This document shows positions 1 through 8,407 of a DNA stretch of 64,000 nucleotides, piece after piece. The DNA lies in the NCBI RefSeq assembly GCF_014207655.1, contig NZ_JACHHJ010000004.1:124001-188000 (forward strand), given 5' to 3'. Origin of the DNA: Geomicrobium halophilum (GTDB lineage: Bacteria; Bacillota; Bacilli; Bacillales; Marinococcaceae). Numbering within the stretch: position 1 is the first letter of the stretch; the number at the start of each line of letters is the position of its first letter. The position numbers were made by a program, and so were the translations under genes. The notes beneath the pieces are model-generated. The model did no database searches. It was not told the origin of the DNA and worked only from the letters and a program-made list of their open reading frames with translations.

Positions 1-2
1 AC

Positions 3-671
3 ATGAAAAAAGAACGCCACATCTTATTACTTTTCCCCCACCCGGATGACGAAACTTTTGGCGCCGCCGGCACAGTACTCATGCATAAACGAAAGCACGG
101 GACGAAAGTGACGTGCGCGACGTTAACTTCCGGAGAAATGGGCCGAAATCTTGGAAACCCACCCGTAGCTAATCGAGAAACCTTACCGATCGTGCGCCGT
201 CAAGAGTTTGAGCGTGCCTGTGAAATCATGGAGATTGATGAGCTCCTCCATCTTGGGTATCGGGATAAAACGTTGGAATTCGAAGATATACAAGAGGTGG
301 CCTCCCATTTAAAAGAAGTCATTGAAAAGGTGAACCCAACGCTTGTCATTTCCTTTTATCCAGGATTAAGCATCCACCCCGATCACGACGCCACCGGCGA
401 AGCTGTGGTGGAAGCCATGAAACAAATCCCGGAAGCCGAACGTCCAACGTTGCACACGAAAGCAATTGCGGCCCACTCGGTTAAGGAGATCGGGGAACCT
501 GATATCGTTCACGATATTGATGAGCTAATGGATCAGAAACTGAAGGCGATTGATGCTCATGAAAGCCAAATGCAAGAAGTATCGGCCATCACGAAACAGA
601 AACTAAGCGAAGGCGACGAAGACACTGAAGCATGGATTCGCTATGAAGAGTTTTGGACATATGAATTTTAG
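3..671 (+). CDS. bshB2: Bacillithiol biosynthesis deacetylase BshB2
   Basis: A 222-residue LmbE/PIG-L family zinc deacetylase. The metal-binding signature PHPDDE lies at residues 12-17 and a second signature, HPDHDATG, near residue 123. In Bacillaceae the family removes the acetyl group from N-acetylglucosaminyl malate during synthesis of the thiol bacillithiol, or acts on bacillithiol S-conjugates. BshB2 (YojG type) is the closest match by length and motif spacing. The ATG lies three bases from the window edge, so its ribosome binding site and any upstream operon partner cannot be seen. It is followed directly by a strong terminator. The family is certain; the choice between BshB2 and the paralogue BshB1/Bca is inferred. 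Confidence 0.85.
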   Translation: MKKERHILLLFPHPDDETFGAAGTVLMHKRKHGTKVTCATLTSGEMGRNLGNPPVANRETLPIVRRQEFERACEIMEIDELLHLGYRDKTLEFEDIQEVASHLKEVIEKVNPTLVISFYPGLSIHPDHDATGEAVVEAMKQIPEAERPTLHTKAIAAHSVKEIGEPDIVHDIDELMDQKLKAIDAHESQMQEVSAITKQKLSEGDEDTEAWIRYEEFWTYEF

Positions 672-676
672 CCATT

Positions 677-710
677 AAAAAGAGGGATGTCGATGGGACG
701 TCCCTCTTTT
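677..710 (+). terminator. Rho-independent terminator after bshB2
   Basis: A stem of about 14 bp formed by AAAAGAGGGATGTC and GACGTCCCTCTTTT (one G-U pair), with a short GATGG loop and ending in a T-run. It lies six bases after the bshB2 stop codon. Confidence 0.85.
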
Positions 711-719
711 GGTATGCGG

Positions 720-833
720 CGCGGCGGTCGGTTTCGTTGCACCAGTTTCTTTTTTCGATGCTTTGATGAGATCATTCAGCGCTTCTGGTCTTTTTTCGGC
801 GCTTGGACAGGTTAATTCGGCGTTTTGCCTCGG
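720..833. repeat. Short cluster of degenerate TTCGGCGC motifs
   Basis: The spacer between bshB2 and the convergent thioredoxin-like gene holds spaced variants of one motif: ATTCAGCGCTTC, TTCGGCGCTTGG, ATTCGGCGTTTTG and TTATTCAGTG. The same motif recurs at 22.3-22.6 kb and 53.0-53.2 kb, always between genes. No coding potential is evident here. Confidence 0.5.
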
Positions 834-1385
834 TTATTCAGTGTTCGCTTGTTCCAGCGCTATTATAATGCTTTCATAAACGTCATTCCAGACGTTGTCA
901 TCTTCGCGATAAGTTTTCGTGATCGTTACAAGGGTTTCTTTCCACTTTTCTTCATAATTGGGGGCGTCCTTGGACGGCAAGTCAGCAAAAAGCTTATCGA
1001 CCCTCGCTTGTAATTCGGGAGCGCGCGGTCCCCAGTTTGCTACTTCATTTCCATTTTCATCAATAAAAATAAAAACTGGGATCGAGCGGGATTTTCCATT
1101 CGTTAAATATTGATCCATCAGTTCCAAGTTACTGTCTCTAAGCAAGAACGATGTCTGAATATCAGTCTGCTCTGCGATCCGAAGCAAAATGGGAACATTC
1201 AACATAGCATCTCCGCACCAATCTTCTGTGAGGACGATGACGCGCAATGGTTTCTTTTCTAGCCTGTTGTCTGCCGAAATGCTAAAGTTTTCATAAATAT
1301 GCTGAAGATTTTCCTTGTGTTCGGTCATATTCTCGATATATCTTTTTGCGCTCATGCCCTTCGAATACCATTCATTTAATTCCAT
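834..1385 (-). CDS. Thioredoxin-like protein with WCGD motif
   Basis: A 183-residue cytoplasmic protein of the thioredoxin fold. The segment LTEDWCGDAMLNVP (from residue 52) takes the place of the usual CXXC loop, leaving a single cysteine. RSIPVFIF near residue 100 carries the cis-proline expected opposite the active site. This pattern fits the Thioredoxin_9-type family, which is poorly characterised. Lack of the second cysteine argues against a classical dithiol reductase and for monothiol or bacillithiol-linked chemistry (inference). The start ATG overlaps the last 10 bases of the upstream patatin gene, so the two are probably translationally coupled. Confidence 0.75.
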   Translation of the reverse strand: MELNEWYSKGMSAKRYIENMTEHKENLQHIYENFSISADNRLEKKPLRVIVLTEDWCGDAMLNVPILLRIAEQTDIQTSFLLRDSNLELMDQYLTNGKSRSIPVFIFIDENGNEVANWGPRAPELQARVDKLFADLPSKDAPNYEEKWKETLVTITKTYREDDNVWNDVYESIIIALEQANTE

Positions 1386-2305
1386 TCCTCTGTCCCTTCT
1401 TTCCTTCGTTTGTCTTTATGTTGTTCAAAATCCCATTCAGACAAAAATTTTTTCGCCGAAGAATAACCTGATTCATACAGCCATTCAATGTCCTCATCCT
1501 TCAGATCGAAATCAGTAGCGTCAATATCACCGGTGGGTACCTGTATGGTACGTTCTCTTGTTTTTTCATTCATATGACGTAAATCATGGGCTTGAAGCAT
1601 CGTTTTAAATATATTTGTAAAAAGATGGATCGGTGAAGGTATAACAGCTCCTGTACTAATTTCCTCTCTTACAAAATGGAAACCGAAGGTAGGAAAACGG
1701 GGTTCCTCGTCTGTATCAAAGATCCATATCGGAAAATTACTAAGCAAGCCTCCATCTAAAATATAGGATTTTTTCTCTTCTTTTGATTCCCAAATCACTG
1801 GACGGAAGAAAAAAGGGAGTGAAGAACTCATCCGGACGGCCGTTGACACCTTCACATCATCTGGGGCTAGCCCATAACGTTCTAAATCATCAGGGAAAAT
1901 CAGCATTTTACCGCTCGAAATATCAGAGGCAATAATCTTTAATTTTCCTTCTGGGAGATCAGCAAAGGTCTGAACCCCTTTTTCATAAAGAAGAGTATCA
2001 ACATATTCTTCCAAATAATCATTGGTATAAAAACCAAGGTGAATGAATAATTGCAAAAGATTGCCAACCAAAGGGATCCGATTCAGAAACGTTGTGCCCC
2101 GAAGCTTCTCGTAATCAATATCTCTAAGCACACCCTTGATTTCTTGACTGCTATAGCCGCTTGCAACAAGAGAGGCGATCACAGCTCCTGCTGATGTTCC
2201 AGCTAGCCGTACCCACTCTACGTTCTCTTCCTCCATGGCCTGAATCGCTCCGGTAAAAGCAATACCCCGAACCCCTCCACCTTCAAAGACGGCATCTGCC
2301 TTCAT
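1376..2305 (-). CDS. Patatin-like phospholipase
   Basis: A 309-residue patatin-family lipid acyl hydrolase. The oxyanion-hole glycines FEGGGVRG lie at residues 8-15, the nucleophile elbow GTSAG (catalytic serine) near residue 38, and the dyad aspartate in LDGGLLSN near residue 185. No signal peptide is seen, so it should act on membrane lipids from the cytoplasmic side. It is the first gene of a two-gene unit with the thioredoxin-like gene, overlapping it by 10 bases. Such proteins occur as uncharacterised phospholipases in Bacillaceae and the substrate cannot be read from the sequence. Confidence 0.85.
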   Translation of the reverse strand: MKADAVFEGGGVRGIAFTGAIQAMEEENVEWVRLAGTSAGAVIASLVASGYSSQEIKGVLRDIDYEKLRGTTFLNRIPLVGNLLQLFIHLGFYTNDYLEEYVDTLLYEKGVQTFADLPEGKLKIIASDISSGKMLIFPDDLERYGLAPDDVKVSTAVRMSSSLPFFFRPVIWESKEEKKSYILDGGLLSNFPIWIFDTDEEPRFPTFGFHFVREEISTGAVIPSPIHLFTNIFKTMLQAHDLRHMNEKTRERTIQVPTGDIDATDFDLKDEDIEWLYESGYSSAKKFLSEWDFEQHKDKRRKEGTEEWN

Positions 2306-2340
2306 TATTCCACCTCAACGATCGTAGTTTGATATCCCTT

Positions 2341-2561
2341 AAAGTGCGTGTTCAAAAAGAGCCGAGAAGTTTTAGAAAATGTTAGCTTATCGCCAAAATG
2401 GCGAGTCTAAATTTTCTTGTCCCCCGGAGTAGCAAGGGAGCCCGTCTTGAGCATCCTGCTTGCACCACGAAAACATTCACTTCTGTGGCATTCCTCCGCA
2501 CGATGAAAAAACGGTTTTCTTTTTCGAGGAAGTTTTCCCGGACGTTTTGAACTACCCCTTA
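2341..2561. repeat. Degenerate copy A of the MITE-like intergenic repeat
   Basis: The left end (AAAGTGCGTGTTCAAAAAG followed by AGCCGAGAAG) and the right end (TTTTCCCGGACGTTTTGAAC) match the two ends of the repeat family seen more clearly at 18.4, 25.6, 38.7, 44.2 and 49.9 kb. The interior is diverged. It fills the spacer between the patatin gene and sfsA. The 68-codon open frame starting inside it is not supported. Confidence 0.5.
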
Positions 2562-2598
2562 AAGGAGAAATGGTCACACGTTTATCAACATGTCTTCC

Positions 2599-3312
2599 TT
2601 ATCGATGAACAACTACCGGAACTTCCTCTCCCAGCTGTACCCCCTCTAGGAAAACTTCGGTCGTAACAGCCAGAAGACGTACGCCATGCCTATCTGCTTC
2701 TTGCAAAGCTGAGGAAAATGCAGGATCAATATGTTCAGCGGGGCGCACCTTCGAGACATCTCCTCTTTGTACGACAAACAAAACAGCCGTATCGTATATT
2801 CGTTCTTTTTGTAAACTTGTCAATGTTTGTACGTGCTTCTTTCCGCGCACTGTAACCGCATCAGGGAAATAAGCAACACCGTCACTTGCGAGCGTAACGC
2901 TTTTGACCTCTAGCAATAAACGCTGGTTTCCATGCTCGAGTAAAAAATCCCAACGTTCGTTCCCTAAAGCATACTCAGCCTTTACAAACGTAGATTCTTT
3001 TAAACTTTTGATTCTTCTTTCCTTCAAAGCCTGGGCGATCAGGCGATTGGGAAGTGTCGTATCTAAAGAAGCGAACCCGCATTCATCTTCTCGTTCACAA
3101 AGAACTGCCGACCATTTCGTCTTACGCTTTGGATGACCCACATAACGAAGCCAAATTTTCCGCTCAGGGGTGAGCAATTCTTTTAACCTCCCAGGATCCG
3201 GAAGGTGGGCGGTGACGATTTCCCCGTCTTCTTTTTTTGCATAAATGATAAAACGATTAGGGCGTTCGATAAATACTGCCTTATATAACGAAGCGGGATG
3301 AGCCATGAACAT
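2599..3312 (-). CDS. sfsA: SfsA family DNA/RNA nuclease-like protein
   Basis: A 237-residue SfsA homologue of the usual family length. The N-terminal half has the OB-like region with TAHLPDPGRLKELL. The C-terminal half has the PD-(D/E)XK-type core, with RWDFLLE and LLLEVKSVTL near residues 118-140. SfsA was named for sugar fermentation stimulation in E. coli; its true role is uncertain and binding or cleavage of nucleic acid is suspected. The start at 3312 is chosen because AGGAGA lies seven bases upstream; a second ATG two codons later is possible. It is 11 bases downstream of the glcD-like gene and probably co-transcribed with it. Confidence 0.88.
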   Translation of the reverse strand: MFMAHPASLYKAVFIERPNRFIIYAKKEDGEIVTAHLPDPGRLKELLTPERKIWLRYVGHPKRKTKWSAVLCEREDECGFASLDTTLPNRLIAQALKERRIKSLKESTFVKAEYALGNERWDFLLEHGNQRLLLEVKSVTLASDGVAYFPDAVTVRGKKHVQTLTSLQKERIYDTAVLFVVQRGDVSKVRPAEHIDPAFSSALQEADRHGVRLLAVTTEVFLEGVQLGEEVPVVVHR

Positions 3313-3323
3313 GGTATCGTCTC

Positions 3324-4724
3324 CTATCCATCGGTTAACTCTAGTTTCGCACCTGATTCAGCAAAAATCTTTCCGGGATTCATCATGTTTTTTGGATCCC
3401 AAGCTTTTTTCAGCCGCTTCATCATTTCAACGCCTTCAGCCCCTAATTCTTCTTCTAAAAAGGGGGCTTTCATCGTGCCAATCCCATGCTCGCCAGACAA
3501 CGTGCCGCCAAGTTCAATGGCAGCTGTGAACATTTCTGCTACCGCTTTTTCCACACGTTGCATCTCTTCAGAATCTCTTTTATCTGCGAGAACATCTGGA
3601 TGGAGATTGCCGTCACCTGCATGGCCAAACACGACGAGATTTATATCATAGCGGTCGCGGATGTCGTGGAGCTTTTCCATCATTTCCGGAATCTTACTCC
3701 TTGGAACGGTAGCATCTTCAGATATTTTCGTCGGCTTAATTTGTGAAATTGCCGGCGACACCATTTTACGGGCCGTCCAGATCTGCTCGGCCTCCCTGAC
3801 ATTCTCGGCAATTTTCGTCTCCCTTGCACCCACGCTTTTTACAATCTCTGAAACTTCCTCGGCTTCTTCCTCCAGAGCGTCTGCATGTCCGTCCAATTCA
3901 ATCAAAATAACTGCCTTTGCATCGGCAGGGAGCCCAGAGGGCTGATAATTCTCTACAGCGACAATGGAACCCTCATCCATCAGCTCCATTTTCGAAGGAA
4001 AAATCCCGGAAGTAAGGGTCTTTGAAATGGCCGCGCCTGCGTCAACAATATCATCAAACACAGCCATCATGGTTTTCGTTGTTTGGGGCTTCGGGATGAG
4101 CTTGAGCATGGCTTCCGTGATCACTCCAAGCGTCCCTTCGGACCCCACAATCAGTGTGGTTATATCTAAATCTTCATCTCCCGCTCGCTGCCCCGTTTGA
4201 ATCACATCTCCCTTAGGAGTGACCACTTCCAATCCTAAGACGAAATTCTTCGTAACCCCATATTTGAGCCCCCTCGGCCCTCCTGAGTTTTCGGCCAGAT
4301 TTCCACCTATCGTCGAAACGTGGGCGCTGCTTGGGTCCGGCGGATATAACAGGCCATAAGGTTCACACGCTTGATTAATATCCGCTGTTAATACCCCCGG
4401 TGAAACCGTCACCGTTCGATTTTCCTCATCGACCTCTACCTTCTGTGACCATAAGGCAAAGTCAAGAACAATTCCCCCCTGAACAGGCAAGGGCCCCCCG
4501 CTTAAGGAGGTACTCTGGCCCCGAGGTGTGACAGGAATTTCATATTGATCCGCAACCTTAATAATCGCAGCCACTTCTTCTGTGGACATGACCTGTACAA
4601 CCGCTTCCGGCAAAAATTCACCAAAAGATGCATCGAAGCTATAACTGAATCGATCCGGCAATGTCGTCAGCAGGCGGTTTTCCGGTAAAATATCTGCTAG
4701 TTCTTCCAACCATCTTGTTTCCAT
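3324..4724 (-). CDS. glcD: FAD-linked glycolate/lactate oxidase subunit, GlcD type
   Basis: A 466-residue FAD-binding PCMH oxidoreductase. The FAD region holds TPRGQSTSLSGG near residue 67, then LYPPDPSS and STIGGNLAENSGG near 125-150. The C-terminal FAD-oxidase domain carries HAGDGNLHPD and GGTLSGEHGIG near residues 365-425. Relatives oxidise glycolate or D-lactate and pass electrons to quinone. No GlcE/GlcF partner lies next to it, so the electron acceptor and exact 2-hydroxyacid are unknown. A glycerate kinase elsewhere in the window (22.6 kb) could take part in the same C2/C3 acid metabolism (inference). It is followed closely by sfsA. Confidence 0.85.
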   Translation of the reverse strand: METRWLEELADILPENRLLTTLPDRFSYSFDASFGEFLPEAVVQVMSTEEVAAIIKVADQYEIPVTPRGQSTSLSGGPLPVQGGIVLDFALWSQKVEVDEENRTVTVSPGVLTADINQACEPYGLLYPPDPSSAHVSTIGGNLAENSGGPRGLKYGVTKNFVLGLEVVTPKGDVIQTGQRAGDEDLDITTLIVGSEGTLGVITEAMLKLIPKPQTTKTMMAVFDDIVDAGAAISKTLTSGIFPSKMELMDEGSIVAVENYQPSGLPADAKAVILIELDGHADALEEEAEEVSEIVKSVGARETKIAENVREAEQIWTARKMVSPAISQIKPTKISEDATVPRSKIPEMMEKLHDIRDRYDINLVVFGHAGDGNLHPDVLADKRDSEEMQRVEKAVAEMFTAAIELGGTLSGEHGIGTMKAPFLEEELGAEGVEMMKRLKKAWDPKNMMNPGKIFAESGAKLELTDG

Positions 4725-4734
4725 TCAATCCCTC

Positions 4735-5559
4735 CTAAAAATCATCTGGATGGGGGCCGAAACGGTGATTCTCATTCATCGCTTCAAGCTTCCCTACATC
4801 TTTGGCATCTAATTGGAAATCAAAAATATCTGCATTCGCGTATATACGGTCTTTATGGACAGATTTAGGGATGGTGACGACCTCGTTTTCTAAATCCCAG
4901 CGCAAAATGACTTGGACAGGCGTTTTTCCATACTGCTCACTTAGCTCTACTAAAGTCGGATGGTCTAGAGATTCTCCTCTCATTATCGGTCGCCAAGCTT
5001 CTAATTGAATGTTCTGTTCTTTGCAGAACTGGTGCAAGTCTTTTTGTGTTAATCGTGGATGGTATTCCACTTGATTGACCATTGGTTTGATTTTACATTC
5101 TTCTAGTAAATCTTCCAGGTGATGAATCTGAAAGTTACAGACACCAATGGCTTTCACACGTCCTTCTTCATACAGCTTCTCCATCGCTTGCCATGTTTCT
5201 TTGTACATTCCGGACACTGGCCAATGAATAAGGTACAGGTCAATGTAGTCTAGCTTTAATTTTTCCAAACTTTGTTCAAAAGCCGCTAGAGTGTTTTCAT
5301 AGCCTTGATCATCATTCCATACTTTCGTCGTTACGAAAATGTCTTTTCGAGCAATCGTGGATTCACCAATGGCCTTCCCAACCCCTACTTCATTTCCATA
5401 AAAAGAAGCAGTATCTATACTCCGGTATCCAGCTTCTAAAGCCGTGTGAACGGCATGCTCAACCTCTTCTCCCTCTTCTGTTTTGTATACACCTAAACCT
5501 AACCAGGGCATTTTCACACCATTATATAATGTCGTTTCGTCAAATATGGATTGAATCAT
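4735..5559 (-). CDS. Aldo/keto reductase
   Basis: A 274-residue NADPH-dependent aldo/keto reductase of the AKR5/YvgN-YtbE type. The catalytic tetrad reads Asp49, Tyr54, Lys79 and His112, within GYRSIDTASFYGNE, TTKVW and YLIHWP. The cofactor pocket motif IPKSVHKDRI is near residue 230. In Bacillus such enzymes reduce methylglyoxal and other reactive carbonyls. AGGAGG lies a few bases before the start at 5559. It sits between the cyclo-ligase-like gene and glcD on the same strand with small gaps, consistent with a shared transcript. Confidence 0.9.
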   Translation of the reverse strand: MIQSIFDETTLYNGVKMPWLGLGVYKTEEGEEVEHAVHTALEAGYRSIDTASFYGNEVGVGKAIGESTIARKDIFVTTKVWNDDQGYENTLAAFEQSLEKLKLDYIDLYLIHWPVSGMYKETWQAMEKLYEEGRVKAIGVCNFQIHHLEDLLEECKIKPMVNQVEYHPRLTQKDLHQFCKEQNIQLEAWRPIMRGESLDHPTLVELSEQYGKTPVQVILRWDLENEVVTIPKSVHKDRIYANADIFDFQLDAKDVGKLEAMNENHRFGPHPDDF

Positions 5560-5576
5560 TGTATGTACCTCCTTAG

Positions 5577-6293
5577 TTATTTTCTACGAAGCTGCCAAAT
5601 TTCAGCCAGCACGGGCATTTCCTCTTTTTCTGCTTCAGTCACCTGATCCCAGTCGATACCGGTTGGCTTCGGATAAGGTGTTTCTGTCGGGAACATTTCT
5701 TCGTTCGTCGCAATCCAATCCACAGTTAAATCATAATGATCTACAGGAATCTTATCGTCGACCAGTTGTACGGAATGGATCGTCGTCACCACAGCAACTT
5801 CGGGATTTCCAAGCTCACGCAAAATCGCATATTCCCGGTCATAGCCTTCTCCCTTTCCTAAACGGCGACCATCTTGGTGAACGGCAACTGATCCTACAAT
5901 AATCAGATCAATGCGTGGGATATCAGTTAATGGAATTTCTTTTCCGTAGCTTTTCATATGAGTTAAACTCGCTGCTTTCTTCTCTTCCCCATGCGGCACC
6001 CATTCAGGCTTTACTTGAATAAACCCTGCCTTTAATCGGGGCGTCGGAACTAGAAGTGTCTTGCCGTCTACTAAAATCTGTGTCCGCAGCGGCAATTGTG
6101 GAGCATCTGGGTTCACTTTCACCGTCATGGCTTCCCGGTATTCAGCTAAGGTTGTGACGCGATGAGCGGCCTGTTCAGCGCCTTTAAAATTAGAGATCCG
6201 GTGCTTCAGCGGGAAAGGAAAACGCCCTACCTTTTGTTCTTCCATATGCTTCCATACTTTTTCGCGGATACGCATTTTATCTTCTACACCCAA
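5577..6293 (-). CDS. 5-formyltetrahydrofolate cyclo-ligase-like protein
   Basis: A 238-residue member of the cyclo-ligase (COG0212) superfamily. The diagnostic region is GSVAVHQDGRRLGKGEGYDRE near residue 133, a variant of the nucleotide/phosphate-binding GRLGxGxGYYD motif. The start is a TTG at 6293, eight bases after GGAGG. It is longer than, and diverged from, classical MthfS (about 190 residues) and resembles the methenyltetrahydrofolate-synthetase-domain proteins, so the exact reaction is uncertain. The position between an RpiR regulator and an aldo/keto reductase does not add to a function. Confidence 0.75.
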   Translation of the reverse strand: MGVEDKMRIREKVWKHMEEQKVGRFPFPLKHRISNFKGAEQAAHRVTTLAEYREAMTVKVNPDAPQLPLRTQILVDGKTLLVPTPRLKAGFIQVKPEWVPHGEEKKAASLTHMKSYGKEIPLTDIPRIDLIIVGSVAVHQDGRRLGKGEGYDREYAILRELGNPEVAVVTTIHSVQLVDDKIPVDHYDLTVDWIATNEEMFPTETPYPKPTGIDWDQVTEAEKEEMPVLAEIWQLRRK

Positions 6294-6311
6294 TGGAAAT
6301 TCCTCCTTCCA

Positions 6312-7166
6312 CTAACGAAAAGCCTTTTGAATCGCCGCTCGTGTCCGATCAAAATAATCTACCGACTCGTCGTAATCCATGGAAGCAACAGCTGTAAATA
6401 AAATATCAATCACATTTAGCTGCGCGATTCTTGAAGACGTAGCAGAGCTGCGAATCTCGGATTCCGACGAAGACGCATAAAGCGGAATATCTACCAATGA
6501 ACTTAGCGGATTCGTACCATAACGAGTTAAAGAAATCGTCGTTGCACCGGCATCTTTTGCATATTGGATGGCATCCAAAATATGTCGGGTCTCTCCGGAA
6601 TAAGAAATGGCAAAAGCCACATCCTCATTCGTGAGCGTAACCGCTGATGTCAATTGCAGATGAGTATCGGAAAACGCAGAACATTGACGGTTGATCCGAA
6701 TGAATTTCTGCTGAGCATCTTGTGCAATAATCTGCGAGGCAGCCGCCCCGTAAAATTCAATACGTTTTGCGTGGTAGATCTCTTTGACCGCTTTTTCCAC
6801 ATCTGCTTCGTTAAGAATATGCAGCGTCTCTTTGATAGAAAACATATTGTTTTCCGAGATATTATGTATAAGCGTCCCGACGTCATCATCCGGACGTATT
6901 TCCTGATACATACTCTTTCTGCTCTCCATCATTTGCAAATCGCCGGCAATTCTAACTTTTAATTCTTGAAAACCATCCAGACCAATCGTTTTGCACATAC
7001 GAATAATCGCTGCTTGACTGGAACCGCTTCTTTCTGCTAACCCTTTCACCGAAAGCTGAACGACTTCTTCCGGATGCTCCAGGATGTAGTTGGCCGCTTT
7101 ATGTTCTGAAGGTTTGATTGAAGGCATTGCCTCACGCAAACGCACAATACCACCGTTATGAGCCAT
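6312..7166 (-). CDS. MurR/RpiR family transcriptional regulator
   Basis: A 284-residue regulator with an N-terminal RpiR helix-turn-helix (residues 1-80; SGSSQAAIIRMCKTIGLDGFQELK is the recognition region) and a C-terminal SIS phosphosugar-binding domain (about 125-255, with GAAASQIIAQDA and AISYSGETRHILD). Proteins of this type sense a sugar phosphate or amino-sugar phosphate and repress a local catabolic gene. No sugar operon is adjacent. It starts the minus-strand run leading to the cyclo-ligase-like gene, 18 bases away, and may regulate that unit or a distant target. Confidence 0.88.
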   Translation of the reverse strand: MAHNGGIVRLREAMPSIKPSEHKAANYILEHPEEVVQLSVKGLAERSGSSQAAIIRMCKTIGLDGFQELKVRIAGDLQMMESRKSMYQEIRPDDDVGTLIHNISENNMFSIKETLHILNEADVEKAVKEIYHAKRIEFYGAAASQIIAQDAQQKFIRINRQCSAFSDTHLQLTSAVTLTNEDVAFAISYSGETRHILDAIQYAKDAGATTISLTRYGTNPLSSLVDIPLYASSSESEIRSSATSSRIAQLNVIDILFTAVASMDYDESVDYFDRTRAAIQKAFR

Positions 7167-7370
7167 GATGTTCTGTCCTTTCCGTTCGTATTGGTGATAG
7201 TATAACTTGAGATAAATATGGCTTCAAATAAAAACTAGGGAAAGAAAAGCGGGAATATCCCCAGGAAACGAGTCAGATGTTACCTCTCCTAAATAAAAAT
7301 GATTATTTAAACAAGGATAAGATTCTCCGCCCCTATAAATGGGTAAAATAGTACAAAGGGAGTGATTCAT

Positions 7371-8318
7371 GTGAAAGCGGTTGGGATTCAGCAATTCGGC
7401 GGCCGGGAGCAATTGCATCTCCTCGACATTGAAAAACCTGCCTTAGGAAAGCACGACGTCCTCATTGAAATGTACGCGACATCAGTTAATCCCATTGATT
7501 TTAAAATTAGGGAAGGCAAGCGGCAAAACTTGAACTTCCCCGTCATTCTCGGTAGTGACGTCGCAGGTATTGTTATTGAAAAAGGGACTGAAGTTACGCA
7601 TTTTTCCGTTGGCGATCGGGTCTTCGCAACCCCTGAGAAAATTCCGGGGGCTACGTATGCAGAAGCTGTTGTCGTTCCTGAACATTTGCTTTCCCGTCTT
7701 CCGTTACAAGCCACCTTTCAAGAAGCTGCCGCCGTCCCGTTAGCCGCACTTACTGCCTGGCAAAATCTAAACGAACGAATGCACATCAAAAAAGGAGATC
7801 ACCTGCTTATCGTCGGCGGCGGGGGCGGCGTTGGAACATTCGCAATCCAAATCGGCAAATATTTAGGAGCGACCGTCACTGCCATTGGAGGGTCAAACAG
7901 CCAATCACTTATGAAAAAACTCGGAGCAGATCGTGTGATCAATTATAAGAAAAAATCAACGCGGAATCAGGCTGATTCCTTCGATGCGATTTTTGATTGC
8001 GTCGGGGGAGTACAGCAAAGCCAATTATTTGAAGTTCTTAAGCCAGGTGGCCGCTTCGTCTCCATTGCACGTAAACCGGATGAACACGCCGCCAAGCAAG
8101 TGGGAGCAAAGGCAGCATTTACTTCGATCTCTCCATCTGGAAGATTAATGTCTGAAATTCGTCAACTTATCGAGGCCAATGCGATCCATCCGGTCGTTAC
8201 AAAAGTCTATCCCTTCACCGAAAAAGGGCTAAAAGCAGCCCACGAGCAAATTGAAAGCGGGCATACGAAAGGAAAACTTGTGATCGAAATCAAGCAGAAT
8301 CATAATGATTCATCATGA
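7371..8318 (+). CDS. NADP-dependent quinone oxidoreductase-like MDR protein
   Basis: A medium-chain dehydrogenase/reductase of about 315 residues, zinc-free quinone oxidoreductase type. The GroES-like N-terminal domain carries NPIDFKIREG, and the Rossmann domain has the nucleotide loop VGGGGGVGTFAIQI near residue 150. GTG at 7371 (MKAVGIQQFGG) is preferred over GTG at 7362 because AAAGGGAG lies about eight bases upstream and the family typically begins MKA. It stands alone, divergent from the RpiR gene. A second, related MDR gene lies at 45.6 kb. Likely substrates are quinones or enones; this is not readable from the sequence. Confidence 0.85.
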   Translation: MKAVGIQQFGGREQLHLLDIEKPALGKHDVLIEMYATSVNPIDFKIREGKRQNLNFPVILGSDVAGIVIEKGTEVTHFSVGDRVFATPEKIPGATYAEAVVVPEHLLSRLPLQATFQEAAAVPLAALTAWQNLNERMHIKKGDHLLIVGGGGGVGTFAIQIGKYLGATVTAIGGSNSQSLMKKLGADRVINYKKKSTRNQADSFDAIFDCVGGVQQSQLFEVLKPGGRFVSIARKPDEHAAKQVGAKAAFTSISPSGRLMSEIRQLIEANAIHPVVTKVYPFTEKGLKAAHEQIESGHTKGKLVIEIKQNHNDSS

Positions 8319-8348
8319 ATAAGATCAATGATTGCTCATTAGGAAGAG

Positions 8349-8378
8349 GAGGGTGGCATTTCCACGAATGTCATCCTC
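8349..8378. terminator. Hairpin between convergent genes
   Basis: A 12-bp stem, GAGGGTGGCATT with AATGTCATCCTC (two G-U pairs), lies between the convergent MDR and TauE genes. There is no clear T-run on either strand, so its action as a terminator is uncertain. Confidence 0.35.
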
Positions 8379-8407
8379 GGTAAAACGTAAGGTGCATACA
8401 CCATCGT

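Noticed and set aside
2460-2666. 68-codon plus-strand frame
   Set aside because: It begins inside a degenerate repeat element and overlaps the sfsA 3' end; no binding site.
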